Below, in pieces: positions 43,152-52,466 of a stretch of 64,000 nucleotides of DNA (position 1 is the first letter of the stretch; each line of letters starts with the position of its first letter). The notes below the pieces were generated by a model, which was not told the DNA's origin, searched no databases, and was given only the letters and a program-made list of their open reading frames with translations. The DNA is from Chthoniobacterales bacterium (GTDB lineage: Bacteria; Verrucomicrobiota; Verrucomicrobiia; Chthoniobacterales; DASVRZ01). The position numbers and the translations under genes are program-made. Location of the stretch: positions 1 to 64,000 of the forward strand of contig JBDSQB010000012.1 in assembly GCA_039930045.1 (NCBI GenBank), read 5' to 3'.

Positions 43152-45239
43152 ATGTCCAACCGCCTCGCCTCCGAGCAGTCTCCCTACCTTCTCCAACACG
43201 CCAACAATCCCGTGGACTGGTTTCCCTGGGGACCGGAGGCTTTTGAGAAGGCCAGGGCGGAGAACAAACCCATCTTTCTCTCCATCGGCTACTCGACGTG
43301 TCACTGGTGTCATGTGATGGAACACGAGTCGTTTGAAAATGAGGCAACCGCGCGTTATCTCAACGAGCATTTTGTTAGCATCAAAGTGGACCGCGAGGAA
43401 CGTCCCGATGTGGATCGCATCTACATGACCTTCGTTCAGTCAACCACCGGCAGCGGCGGCTGGCCGATGAGCGTCTGGCTTACACCGGAGTTAAAACCCT
43501 TTGTCGGCGGCACTTATTTTCCGCCGCAGGACAACTACGGACGCGCCGGTTTTTCCACCGTACTAGCTCGCATCGTCGAGGCATGGGAAACTAACCATGA
43601 GGCTGTGGTCGAGCAATCGCGGCAGATGACAGAAGCGATTCGAGGCGATGCGCAGAAAACCACGTCCACCGATCTAACCATGGAGCCCATTCGCAAAATC
43701 TATGACTACGCCGTGCGGATGTTTGACAAGGACTGGGGAGGCTTCGGCGGGGCACCCAAGTTTCCGCGCCCGGCGATGTTTAATATTCTCATCCGAATCT
43801 CTGCCAGCCAGCTTTTTACTAACATCGAGCAGACGATCACTCTGCGCATGATCCGCGAGACGCTTCGAGCCATGGCTCGCGGCGGGATGCACGATCACCT
43901 CGGAGGCGGGTTCCATCGTTATTCCGTGGACCGCTTCTGGCACGTGCCGCATTTTGAGAAAATGCTCTATGATCAGGCGCAGCTAGTCATCGCCTATCTG
44001 GAAAACTGGCAGCGCTCCAGCGGCGGGGAAAAAACATCCCGCGAGATCGCGACTAACATCCTGGAATATGTCCTGCACGATCTGCTCTCGCCGGAAGGCG
44101 GCTTCTACTCCGCCGAAGACGCCGACAGTCTGCCATCGGCTGGCAGCCCCAAGAAAATCGAGGGCGCGTTTTACGTTTGGAAAAAGAGCGAGATCGAAGC
44201 TTTGCTCGACGATGACGCGGAAATTTTCTCGCAGTTTTACGATGTATCCCCCGCTGGCAATGCCCGCGAAGGCAGCGATCCGCACGGGGAATTTGCAGGC
44301 GAGAATATTCTCTATCAAAAGAAGGGGCTGACCAGCATCGCCAAGGCGACCGGTCTGAATAAATCCGAGTTGGAGCAGCGTCTGGAACGCTCGCGCAAGC
44401 GTCTGCTGGAAGTCCGCAACCGCCGTCCACGACCGCATCGCGATGAGAAAGTTCTAACCTCGTGGAATGGGTTGATGATTTCCGCCTTTGCCCGCTGCGG
44501 CGCGGCGTTCGGCGAGCGGAGATATATTTCTGCCGCCACCACAGCCGCAGATTTCATTCTAACTCGAGTGCTAACCACTGACGGAAAACTGGCCCGCAGT
44601 TTCTGCAAAACCTCGTCCTTCATTCCGGCTTTCACTGATGATTACGCCTTCCTCATTCAAGGCTTGCTCGATCTCTACGAGGCAACTTTCGATTCACGAT
44701 GGTTAGAACAGGCAGCGCAACTTCAGAGCGAGCAGGACGCCTTGTTCTATGACCAGGAAAACGGCGGCTATTTTTCCACTCGTGAAAGTGCCTCCGACAT
44801 TATCGCCCGGCTGAAGGATGATTACGATGGAGCCGAACCCTCCGCGAATGCCATCGCCGCGACAAATTTGCTGCGCCTCGCCACGATCAAAAATGACGAC
44901 ACTTTGCGCAAGCAGGCCCTACTAACACTCCAGAGTCTCGCCCCTGCCATGACTCGCATGCCGCAGGCGGTGCCTCAGATATTAGTCGCACTCGAATCGG
45001 CGCTGATTCCTCCACAACAGTTAGTACTCGCGGGAAAACCAGGCACAAGGGATTTCGAGGCGCTGACACGGGAAATCTCCCGACGTTTTCTGCCGCATCT
45101 CTCGCTGGTTTTAGCGAAAGACTGTCCGCTGCCCATGCCGATGATCGACGGAAAAGCGACGGCTTTTCTTTGCGAAAACTTCGTCTGCCAGTTGCCAGTT
45201 ATATCGCCCGCAGATCTAGCCCAGATGTTAGACGCGTGA
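43152..45239 (+). CDS. Thioredoxin-domain protein DUF255 (YyaL / SSP411-like)
   Basis: The 695-residue protein begins [20 protein letters not shown] and has the DUF255 thioredoxin-like domain with C50-H-W-C53 ([14 protein letters not shown]), followed by [16 protein letters not shown]-like text ([17 protein letters not shown]) and [16 protein letters not shown]. The rest is an alpha/alpha-barrel region ([47 protein letters not shown]), resembling N-acylglucosamine epimerase folds. The biochemical role is not settled. Its end overlaps the convergent DUF4112 gene by 12 nt. The CTAAC/GTTAG pentamer occurs 12 times in this gene. Confidence 0.93.
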   Translation: MSNRLASEQSPYLLQHANNPVDWFPWGPEAFEKARAENKPIFLSIGYSTCHWCHVMEHESFENEATARYLNEHFVSIKVDREERPDVDRIYMTFVQSTTGSGGWPMSVWLTPELKPFVGGTYFPPQDNYGRAGFSTVLARIVEAWETNHEAVVEQSRQMTEAIRGDAQKTTSTDLTMEPIRKIYDYAVRMFDKDWGGFGGAPKFPRPAMFNILIRISASQLFTNIEQTITLRMIRETLRAMARGGMHDHLGGGFHRYSVDRFWHVPHFEKMLYDQAQLVIAYLENWQRSSGGEKTSREIATNILEYVLHDLLSPEGGFYSAEDADSLPSAGSPKKIEGAFYVWKKSEIEALLDDDAEIFSQFYDVSPAGNAREGSDPHGEFAGENILYQKKGLTSIAKATGLNKSELEQRLERSRKRLLEVRNRRPRPHRDEKVLTSWNGLMISAFARCGAAFGERRYISAATTAADFILTRVLTTDGKLARSFCKTSSFIPAFTDDYAFLIQGLLDLYEATFDSRWLEQAAQLQSEQDALFYDQENGGYFSTRESASDIIARLKDDYDGAEPSANAIAATNLLRLATIKNDDTLRKQALLTLQSLAPAMTRMPQAVPQILVALESALIPPQQLVLAGKPGTRDFEALTREISRRFLPHLSLVLAKDCPLPMPMIDGKATAFLCENFVCQLPVISPADLAQMLDA

Positions 45240-45767
45240 GTTCGCCAGCGATTTCCAAAGCGTGACAAGCAGCATCATGGAAAGCGTGATGATCGCTCCA
45301 ACGACTAACAATAGAATCGCCACCAAACCGATGACGAAAAGCCAGTCTGTTTTGGCTGCATTAGTGGTTACACCGGCGTGTTTCTGGTAAAGAGCGTAGT
45401 TGAGCTGGTTCGACTTAAACCAGACGGAGAAGACATCGCCCAGCACGGGAATTGTGCCGCCGACGGTGTTGATCAGGACGTTGAGCGCCATGCGAGTTAG
45501 AACGATACGTGGAAGTCCCGCCCGGGCTCCGCGCACAATCAGCAGCGCTGAAATGAGCGCGCCTGAAGTATCGCCCAAGCCGGGGATGAGCCCGATAATG
45601 GGGTCGAGTCCGAATCGGATGTTAGTCCCTGGGACGAGAAAGAAATTATCCATCAACTTCGCGATCAGCGCGAACAAGGGATCACCATTTCCCGACGGAA
45701 CCTGGCTCGTTTTCTTTCCGCCGCGTGAGACGACTTCCACCTCGATGTAGTCAGGATCAGGCGGCAT
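45228..45767 (-). CDS. DUF4112 membrane protein
   Basis: This 179-residue protein has the DUF4112 core: [60 protein letters not shown] and [15 protein letters not shown], with a C-terminal membrane helix ([20 protein letters not shown]). Function unknown; it is widely distributed as a small inner-membrane protein. It is 9 nt upstream of rho on the same strand's far side and ends convergent on the DUF255 gene. Confidence 0.9.
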   Translation of the reverse strand: MPPDPDYIEVEVVSRGGKKTSQVPSGNGDPLFALIAKLMDNFFLVPGTNIRFGLDPIIGLIPGLGDTSGALISALLIVRGARAGLPRIVLTRMALNVLINTVGGTIPVLGDVFSVWFKSNQLNYALYQKHAGVTTNAAKTDWLFVIGLVAILLLVVGAIITLSMMLLVTLWKSLANSRV

Positions 45768-45776
45768 GTTAGCAGA

Positions 45777-47696
45777 CTAACTCGCGACTGGGATTTCCTT
45801 CAGCATCTGTGAGTTCGTGGGGAACTTGCGCAGAAAACTGAGCAGACGCTCGACGGCCTCACCGGGACGATGACCCGCCAGACCGCGGCGAATGGTATTG
45901 ATCTTCTCCAAGTCGTGCGGTGTTAGGAGCAATTCCTCGCGGCGTGTGCCGGATTTGAAAATATCCACGGCGGGATAGATGCGCTGCTCAGAAATTTTGC
46001 GGTCGAGTACTAGTTCCATGTTACCCGTTCCCTTGAATTCCTGGAAAATGACCTCATCCATCAGGCTGCCCGTTTCCACCAGGGCGGTGGCGACGATGGT
46101 GAGAGATCCGGCCTGCTCCGTGTTGCGGGCGGCGGCAAAAAGGCGGCGTGGAATTTCCATCGCGCGGGTGTCGAGTCCACCGCTGCCGGTGCGTCCGCCG
46201 CCGCTGGTAGCGTTGTTGAAGGCGCGCGCGACACGCGTGATGGAATCTAGCAAAATGAAGACGTCTTCCTCGGCCTCGACGAGCCGCTTGGCGCGCTCGA
46301 TGGCGAGCTGACAGATGCGGGTGTGGCTCTTCAAATCACTGTCATTCGAGCTGGCCATGATCTCTGCGGTGGGAAAAGTGCGCCGCATTTCGGTGACTTC
46401 CTCCGGCCGCTCATCGACTAACAATATGATGAGTTTCATCGACGGATGATTCTTCAAAACGCCATCCGCAATGTGCTGGAGCAGGGTCGTTTTTCCCGTG
46501 CGCGGCGGGGCGACGATCAACCCGCGCTGGCCCTTGCCAATCGGCGAAATGAGGTCGATGACACGAGTCGTATAACGATCGGGCACGGTCTCCAGCTTAA
46601 TGCGCTGGTCGGGGTTGATCGATGTTAGTTCCTCGAAAAGAGGGATGTCGATATAGCGTTCCGGGTCTTCGCCGTTGATCTCGGTGAGCTTGAAAAGTTG
46701 CGGCCCACGGCTGCCCCGGCGCGTTTCTCCTTTAATGAATTGACCGTCGCGCAAGAGGTAGCGGCGGATGACTTCAGGCGTGACAAAGATGTCGCTCGGC
46801 GACTGGACGTAGTTCTTGGAAGCCTCGCGGAGAAAGCCAAATCCCTTGGGAGATACTTCCACCAGACCCTCGGCGAAAACGGGCTCGTAAGGCCCGACCT
46901 GAACCTGCGCGGCTGAGTCGTCGTAGTTTTCGTAATCCTGATTCTCAGCACTTTGGCTCGAGTCGCTGGGGGTTAGATTGTTATGGGAGTCGCGGTTGTC
47001 CCGATTCTCCCGTGGCTCGCGGTTGTTGTTGTTCTGCTGGCGGTCGTGGCGTCCGCGTTGATTGCGCTGATCGCGATTGTCACGCTGGTCGCGGCGATTA
47101 TTGAAACGTCCGTCGCGCTGGTTGCCCGACTGCTGCGGCTGGTTGGAATGTCCCCCGCCCTGCTGGCGATTTTGCTGGCCCCCACCATTCCCGGGATAAG
47201 GAGGATAAGAGGACTGCGTGCTAACATTTGGAGCCGGAGCGGCGTCGTTGTTGGGAGCCGAATAACGCTGGTAAGGAGGATAATGCGAAACGCGGATCAC
47301 ACCCTCGCCGCGGCCTTTTTCGACAATGGCGTCGGGTGGATTTTGCAACGCGGCCACGACGTTCGGTGCGGGAGCCGGGGTGATTTCTTTAACCGGTGCG
47401 GGAAGCGCTTGCGCCAAAGGCTCCGCAGTCGCGGCTGGCGAGGGGAGTTCCGGCTGCTCCGAAATTTTTGGAGCCTTCGCGGGTGATTTGCGGAGACGGG
47501 GCACTTTTGCGGGAGCCGCTTCCGGGGCGGGCATTTCGGCAGGCGAATCAACGGCAGCGCTGGCTTTGCGGCGAACCACTTTTTTCACCACGGGCGCGGC
47601 TCCTTCCGTCTCAGCAGTGGACTTGGTGACTCTTTTTTTCCGAGGTGCGGGCTCGGGCTGCAATCCGGGAAGGACGGGATCGTTGGTTTTGGGCAT
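45777..47696 (-). CDS. rho: Transcription termination factor Rho with long low-complexity N-terminus
   Basis: At 639 residues this is over 200 longer than E. coli Rho (419). The canonical core is intact: cold-shock-like RNA-binding segment (GFGFLREASKNYVQSPSDIF), Walker A with GKT at 401-403 (APPRTGKTTLLQ), Walker B ILLVDERPEEVTEM, and the Q/R-loop region GGRTGSGGLDTRAMEIPRRL. The first 250 residues are disordered: an Ala/Pro/Lys-rich part, then (about 165-250) a tract of Gln, Asn, Arg, Asp and Gly (RDQRDNRDQRNQRGRHDRQQ, then NNNN). A promoter-like TTGACA (47910-47915, leftward) lies about 215 nt upstream, with only a weak -10. Confidence 0.97.
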   Translation of the reverse strand: MPKTNDPVLPGLQPEPAPRKKRVTKSTAETEGAAPVVKKVVRRKASAAVDSPAEMPAPEAAPAKVPRLRKSPAKAPKISEQPELPSPAATAEPLAQALPAPVKEITPAPAPNVVAALQNPPDAIVEKGRGEGVIRVSHYPPYQRYSAPNNDAAPAPNVSTQSSYPPYPGNGGGQQNRQQGGGHSNQPQQSGNQRDGRFNNRRDQRDNRDQRNQRGRHDRQQNNNNREPRENRDNRDSHNNLTPSDSSQSAENQDYENYDDSAAQVQVGPYEPVFAEGLVEVSPKGFGFLREASKNYVQSPSDIFVTPEVIRRYLLRDGQFIKGETRRGSRGPQLFKLTEINGEDPERYIDIPLFEELTSINPDQRIKLETVPDRYTTRVIDLISPIGKGQRGLIVAPPRTGKTTLLQHIADGVLKNHPSMKLIILLVDERPEEVTEMRRTFPTAEIMASSNDSDLKSHTRICQLAIERAKRLVEAEEDVFILLDSITRVARAFNNATSGGGRTGSGGLDTRAMEIPRRLFAAARNTEQAGSLTIVATALVETGSLMDEVIFQEFKGTGNMELVLDRKISEQRIYPAVDIFKSGTRREELLLTPHDLEKINTIRRGLAGHRPGEAVERLLSFLRKFPTNSQMLKEIPVAS

Positions 47697-47935
47697 AGGT
47701 TATGAAAATGGGCGCGGGGCCAGCAGGCTTCCTGGGACCAGAGGGGCTGGCCGGGCAAATTGAGGATGTAGGGTGACTGGCACGCGTGGGCGTATGAAAT
47801 GGATCCGGATGCGCTGCGCTGGTGTTAGGAGCGTGAATGCCTGCCTTCCGAGTGGAAGCAGTGGAAAATATCCAACCGACAACCGGACTTTGAGACACGC
47901 CGACGGGTTTGTCAACGGTCTGACTTAGATTTTGC
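47697..47935. other. Intergenic region upstream of rho
   Basis: There is no open frame with coding character in these 239 bp. Leftward it carries TTGACA at 47910-47915 with a weak CAAAGT 17 nt further on, and otherwise presumably a leader of rho of about 190 nt. Autoregulated leaders are known for rho in other bacteria; I cannot confirm one here. Confidence 0.35.
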
Positions 47936-48574
47936 TTAAAAAAACTCGTCTTCCAGCATCAAGCTGAGGCAGTGATAGATCGGCAGATGCAGTTCCTGGA
48001 TCAGGTAAACGTCCTGCGCCGGAGCGATGATGGAGATTTCTGCCAAACCCGCGATTTTTCCACCGGTGCCCCCGGTGAGGGCGAGCGTTTTGAGTCCCAT
48101 GGCCGTGGCGGTGGTCATGGCGTGGCAGACGTTGGCCGCATTTCCCGAGGTGCTGATGCCGACCAGGATGTCGCCGGGTTTCCCCAGGCCGAAAACGAGC
48201 TGGGCATAGCTGTAGGAATCATCGCAGTCGTTCGCAAAAGCCGTTCGCAACGCCGAAAAACCCGTGAGTGGAATCACCGGGAGCGAACCTTGCAGATTGC
48301 TGGCTAACTCGACTCCGAGCTTTTTCTGCCAGTCGTGGTCGAGCGGACGTTTGCTGAGAAACCCCTTGAGCAATTCCCCGGCCCAATGCTCGGCGTCGGA
48401 GGCGCTGCCGCCGTTTCCACAGATGAGGACTTTTCCACCAGATCGAAAGCAATCCCGCAGCAGGCAAAAAGCCGTCAGAATGGACGATTCGCAGGTCTTC
48501 AACGTCGGGGCGCGCAGAAACAAACTGGCCAGGTGCGGGCTCGTCGAAGGGTGATCGGACACAGGTGGAAGCAT
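47936..48574 (-). CDS. SIS-domain phosphosugar isomerase, GmhA-like
   Basis: The protein has 212 residues with the sedoheptulose-7-phosphate isomerase pattern: ICGNGGSASDAEHWAGELLK (the SIS loop plus the catalytic Asp/His/Glu), LVFGLGKPGDILVGISTSGN, and ALTGGTGGKIAGLAEISII, then QELHLPIYHCLSLMLEDEFF with the late catalytic His. GmhA starts ADP-heptose synthesis for the lipopolysaccharide core. It lies leftward ahead of rho with a 239-bp gap; the other heptose genes are not in the window. Confidence 0.9.
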   Translation of the reverse strand: MLPPVSDHPSTSPHLASLFLRAPTLKTCESSILTAFCLLRDCFRSGGKVLICGNGGSASDAEHWAGELLKGFLSKRPLDHDWQKKLGVELASNLQGSLPVIPLTGFSALRTAFANDCDDSYSYAQLVFGLGKPGDILVGISTSGNAANVCHAMTTATAMGLKTLALTGGTGGKIAGLAEISIIAPAQDVYLIQELHLPIYHCLSLMLEDEFF

Positions 48575-48658
48575 GGAGAAATCCCTCGGGGCGGCAAGAA
48601 TTTTTCTTTGGCAAAGAGATGTGTTGTCGCGGGTGCTTTTTGTTAACGTCGCCCGGAA

Positions 48659-49345
48659 ATGAATTGGGAAGCCCTCTTTTTAACCGCCAGACTGGCCGCC
48701 TGCACGGCAGTCTTGCTCGTGGTCATCGGACTGCCGCTGGCGTGGTGGCTAGCGCGAACTCGCTGGAGCGGACGCATTTATCTGGAAGCCGTGGTGGCCC
48801 TGCCGCTGGTCCTGCCGCCGACGGTGCTGGGTTTTTACATGCTGCTTTTTTTCGGTCCGCAAGGCGCGCCGGGACGTTGGATCGGAACCGTCTTTGGAAC
48901 GCATCTGCCATTCACTTTTGCGGGATTGTTAGTCGCCTCGATCATCTACAGTCTGCCCTTTGCGGTGCAGCCATTTATTGCCGCGTTTCGCTTTGTGGAT
49001 CAGGAACTTATCGATGCCGCCAGAGTGGATGGAGCCACTTCCTGGCAGGCGTTCTGGCGCATTACGATCCCGCTCGCATGGCCGGGATTGCTGGCCGGGT
49101 TCGTCCTCAGCTTTTCCCACACGGTCGGGGAATTTGGAGTGGCTTTAATGATTGGCGGAAACATCGCAGGGAAAACACGGACGATCTCGATGGCGATCTA
49201 CGATCAAGTGCAGTCGCTCGATTATGGAAACGCCGCGCGCACCTCGCTGGCGCTGCTGGCGTTTTCTTTCATCGTGCTAACCATTACCTACGCGTTGCAA
49301 CGCAACTCGGGCTGGCAGTTTTTCGCCAGACCCGGCAGACGTTAA
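48659..49345 (+). CDS. modB: Molybdate ABC transporter permease
   Basis: This 228-residue protein has five to six helices. It has the ModB-type LPLVLPPTVLGFYMLLFFGP (about 46-65), the permease EAA-loop VDGATSWQAFWRITIPLAWP and FSHTVGEFGVALMIGGNIAG, a ModB/CysU signature. It should pair with a ModC ATPase and ModA binding protein, neither of which is next to it: both neighbours are on the opposite strand. Its stop abuts the Prc stop (49345/49346). Confidence 0.92.
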   Translation: MNWEALFLTARLAACTAVLLVVIGLPLAWWLARTRWSGRIYLEAVVALPLVLPPTVLGFYMLLFFGPQGAPGRWIGTVFGTHLPFTFAGLLVASIIYSLPFAVQPFIAAFRFVDQELIDAARVDGATSWQAFWRITIPLAWPGLLAGFVLSFSHTVGEFGVALMIGGNIAGKTRTISMAIYDQVQSLDYGNAARTSLALLAFSFIVLTITYALQRNSGWQFFARPGRR

Positions 49346-51502
49346 TTACTTGACCGTACTAGCCGTTCTCGGAGCCTTCGAAAGATTCACCAAGTCGTTG
49401 AGAATATTCAAAGTCTCGCTACGAACAGCATCCACGGTTGGTTCGCTCACATCGGCATCCTCGTCCTCGTCGATTTCGCCGTCTTTTTTCTTGGCCTTGT
49501 CCGTCTTGGTGGAGGCGAGATCGAGCACTGGCTTGTCCACATCGTCCAAGGTTAGTTCGTAAACTTTATCTGAGGCGGCTGGCATTTTCGCGCGAATTTC
49601 CGCACGGGTTTTCTTGCGAGCCTCGTCCTCAGCAATCAAGGCGCGTCGCGCTTTCTCATTCAGGGAAAGTTCGTTTTTCTGAATCTGCGAGCGAACACGA
49701 GTGATGTCTTCCGTGGCAAACTTGAACTCCTGATCGTGCACCACGCGATCACCGCTGCGATGCTTCAATTCATCGATAAACAAGTCGCGTTTGTTGTTGG
49801 CGAGATCGAGTTTCTTGGCGGGGATTTCGTCGTAGGGAAGTGGATTTTCCAAGGCGACTTCGCCGGCCTTCGGAGTGTCGTAAATCGACGGAAGCTGGAT
49901 GTCGGAACTAACACCGCGCAACTGGGTCGAACCACCGGAGACACGGTAGAATTTCTGAATAGTGAGCTTGAGTGCGCCCGCGCCATCACCTTGCGAAAGC
50001 AGGGGCATGAAGTCGTTTAGATCTAACATGGTTTGCACCGTGCCTTTTCCAAAAGTGGAAGAATCGCCCACGATCACGGCGCGTCCATAATCCTGCAAGG
50101 CGGCCGCAAAAATCTCACTGGCCGATGCACTAAATTTGTTAGTTAGAACAATCAGCGGCCCTCCGTAAGAGACCTCGGGGTCCTTGTCTTCGAGAACGAA
50201 TTTTCCGCCGTTCACCGTCTGATATTGCACGACTGGCCCCTCGGTAATGAAGAGCCCGGTGAGGTTCACCGCCTCTTCCAGCGAGCCGCCGCCATCCTTG
50301 CGCAAGTCTACCACGAGCCCGTCTATGTTTTCTTTTTGCAGACGCTTGATCAGCGCGGAAATATCGCGCGTTGTGCTGCGCGACGTCTTCGATTTTTTCG
50401 TCATGTCGGCGTAAAACGACGGGAGTGTGATCCAACCCAGGCGCTCCATTTTCCCGTTCGCATCAGGACGCTCCACGATCTCGGCTTTGGCAAATTTTTC
50501 CTTGAGCTGCACTTCGTCGCGCACGATTTCGATCATCTTGCGCTGCCCACTTTCATTGTTAGCAGGAATGATTTGTAGTCGAACCGTAGTCCCCTTTTTA
50601 CCGCGAATTTTCTCCACAACCTTGTCGAGTTTCATATCGACGATATCGACGAGGGGATCCTTGTCCTGACCGACGGCCGAAATGCGGTCGCCAACCTTCA
50701 ATCGTCCATCTTTATCCGCCGGTCCTCCCACGACTAACTCGGAAACTTTGGTGTAGCCTTCATCAGACTTCAACACCGCCCCGATGCCGACCAGGCTGAG
50801 TTTCATTTGAATGTTAAAGCTGTCCTGCTGCGACTTTCCGAAATACTCCGAGTGCGGGTCGTAGCTGGTCGCGAGCGAATTGAGAAACAACTCCGTCTGA
50901 TCGTTGCGATCGCGCTCGTTGATGTTGCGCAGGATCTGGTCGTAGCGCCGGGTTACGGCCTTGACCGGCGGATTCACCGCGTCCTTGTTTAGCTTTTCGG
51001 AGAGCAACTCGTTTTCAATCCTCTTGTGCCAGAGCGCATCGGCCTCTTCCAGCGACTTCGGCCGCGGTAGTTCCTTGCGGTCCAGAGCCACGGTTTCGGC
51101 GCTCGTAAAATCAAACTTCTCATCCAGCGTTTTCTTCACCCAAGCCACGCGGTCAGCGACTCGCTTCTTGTATAGATCGTAAATCTCAAAGGCCGGCTCC
51201 ACGTTTCCGAGGAGAATATCGTCGTCCAGTTGAGTTGCATATTTCTTGCGGAAATTGGCGACGTCGTCCTCGGTAAAAAAGAGTTTCGCGTAATCCAGAT
51301 CCTCGATATAGCGGTCAAGCACCTTCGACGACATCGCGTCATCCAGCTTCGTTTGGGTGTATTGGCCTTGCTCGAGCAACTTGGCGACCGTCAGGGCGAT
51401 CTGGCCGTTGTCGGGCTCGGAAGCGGCCTGGATGGTGGAAAGTGTGACCCCGCAAATGGCGGCAATCGTGGCGTATTTTGTAGCGGCTCGGAGTGAGATC
51501 AT
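49346..51502 (-). CDS. prc: Carboxy-terminal (tail-specific) protease Prc, S41 family
   Basis: At 718 residues, with an N-terminal signal peptide (AAICGVTLSTIQAASEP), the protein matches Tsp/Prc. It has an N-terminal helical region, a PDZ domain (VGIGAVLKSDEGYTKVSELV, GPADKDGRLKVGDRISAVGQ), the S41 core with catalytic Ser in NKFSASASEIFAAALQDYGR and Lys in STFGKGTVQT, and the DUF3340 C-terminal domain. It degrades periplasmic proteins with nonpolar C-termini and in other bacteria acts on murein hydrolases with the NlpI adaptor. The C-terminal end is acidic (DGEIDEDEDADVSEP). Confidence 0.95.
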   Translation of the reverse strand: MISLRAATKYATIAAICGVTLSTIQAASEPDNGQIALTVAKLLEQGQYTQTKLDDAMSSKVLDRYIEDLDYAKLFFTEDDVANFRKKYATQLDDDILLGNVEPAFEIYDLYKKRVADRVAWVKKTLDEKFDFTSAETVALDRKELPRPKSLEEADALWHKRIENELLSEKLNKDAVNPPVKAVTRRYDQILRNINERDRNDQTELFLNSLATSYDPHSEYFGKSQQDSFNIQMKLSLVGIGAVLKSDEGYTKVSELVVGGPADKDGRLKVGDRISAVGQDKDPLVDIVDMKLDKVVEKIRGKKGTTVRLQIIPANNESGQRKMIEIVRDEVQLKEKFAKAEIVERPDANGKMERLGWITLPSFYADMTKKSKTSRSTTRDISALIKRLQKENIDGLVVDLRKDGGGSLEEAVNLTGLFITEGPVVQYQTVNGGKFVLEDKDPEVSYGGPLIVLTNKFSASASEIFAAALQDYGRAVIVGDSSTFGKGTVQTMLDLNDFMPLLSQGDGAGALKLTIQKFYRVSGGSTQLRGVSSDIQLPSIYDTPKAGEVALENPLPYDEIPAKKLDLANNKRDLFIDELKHRSGDRVVHDQEFKFATEDITRVRSQIQKNELSLNEKARRALIAEDEARKKTRAEIRAKMPAASDKVYELTLDDVDKPVLDLASTKTDKAKKKDGEIDEDEDADVSEPTVDAVRSETLNILNDLVNLSKAPRTASTVK

Positions 51503-51603
51503 TGCTAATTTGGATCGTGACAGGTTTATCTAAGAATGCAATTGGCTATGCCGGTGCCTGAGGAGTCGTTCCGTGGGTAACCTGATACCAGCCTTTTTTT
51601 CTT

Positions 51604-52230
51604 ATGCCAGACTTTGACTCATTTACCGGTGGAGTGTTCGATACGAATTGTTTTTATCTCGCGGCCCCCGAGGGAAATATCCTCATCGACGCCCCGGCGG
51701 GTGCGCTCGACTGGCTCCAGCGCAAGGGCTACCGCATCGATCTGCTCCTGCTCACGCACGGCCATGTGGACCACATTTTGGACACGGAGAAAATCCAGCG
51801 CACCTTCCAATGTCCAGTCGGCTATCATCGCGATGGCGAGGAAATGCTGAAAGACCCCACGTTTTTCAAGCGCTTCGGGTTCGGCCTCGAAGTGGAGCCG
51901 CTCACCGCCGGTGGATTTTTCATTAAGGAATCCGCGCCCGGCACTACCGAGAATTACCTCGGACGCCACTTTCAAGTCCTGCTCGTGCCGGGACATTGCC
52001 CGGGCAGCCTGTGTTTTTTTGAGCCGAGTTCCAATCAACTCTACGGTGGCGACGTCCTCTTTGCCGGAGCCGTTGGACGCTGGGACTTGCCCGGCGGCGA
52101 CCGCGATTTGCTCCTGCGCGGCATTCAGGAAAAAATCCTCCCGCTCGGCGACAACGTGAAAGTATTCCCCGGTCACGGCCCGGTCACGACAGTCGGCCAC
52201 GAGCGGAAAACGAATCCCTACATCTCGTAG
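51604..52230 (+). CDS. MBL-fold metallo-hydrolase (glyoxalase II-like)
   Basis: The 208-residue protein has a zinc-binding THGHVDH (51-57), FQVLLVPGHCPGSLCFFEPS with a further His, GGDVLFAGAVGRWDLPGGDR with the bridging Asp, and FPGHGPVTTVGHERKTNPYI at the end. This set is that of the glyoxalase II/YcbL branch of the metallo-beta-lactamase fold; thiolester hydrolysis is the best guess. It is monocistronic, followed by a 236-bp gap rich in inverted repeats. Confidence 0.93.
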   Translation: MPDFDSFTGGVFDTNCFYLAAPEGNILIDAPAGALDWLQRKGYRIDLLLLTHGHVDHILDTEKIQRTFQCPVGYHRDGEEMLKDPTFFKRFGFGLEVEPLTAGGFFIKESAPGTTENYLGRHFQVLLVPGHCPGSLCFFEPSSNQLYGGDVLFAGAVGRWDLPGGDRDLLLRGIQEKILPLGDNVKVFPGHGPVTTVGHERKTNPYIS

Positions 52231-52466
52231 CGCGCATCTGCTTCGGGAGCGCACGCGTTTGCCTCGGTGAGAAATACTGGCGAGGCGATCTGGCGGTTCT
52301 TCTCCTCGTTCCCAAGCTCCAGCTTGGGAACGCGATTGTCTTGGAAGCTCTTGCTTCCTGACTGTCAGCAGCGCAGTGGCTTCTAGATCAGACGAAGCAA
52401 GAGCTTCGAGAACAAGTGCGTTACCAAGCAAGAGCTTGGAAACGAGGGAATCCCTACGTGGCCTGA
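52231..52466. repeat. Non-coding gap with a palindromic repeat element (52304-52447)
   Basis: Arms seen: CGTTCCCAAGCT (52307-52318) / AGCTTGGGAACG (52321-52332), 2-nt loop; GAAGCTCTTGCTTC (52344-52357) / GAAGCAAGAGCTTC (52394-52407), perfect; and an outer pair CCTCGTTCCCAAGCT (52304-52318) / AGCTTGGAAACGAGG (52433-52447), 14 of 15. Upstream, GGGAGCGCACGCGT (52245-52258) equals part of the end of the 11.4-kb element. There is no gene. Confidence 0.7.
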
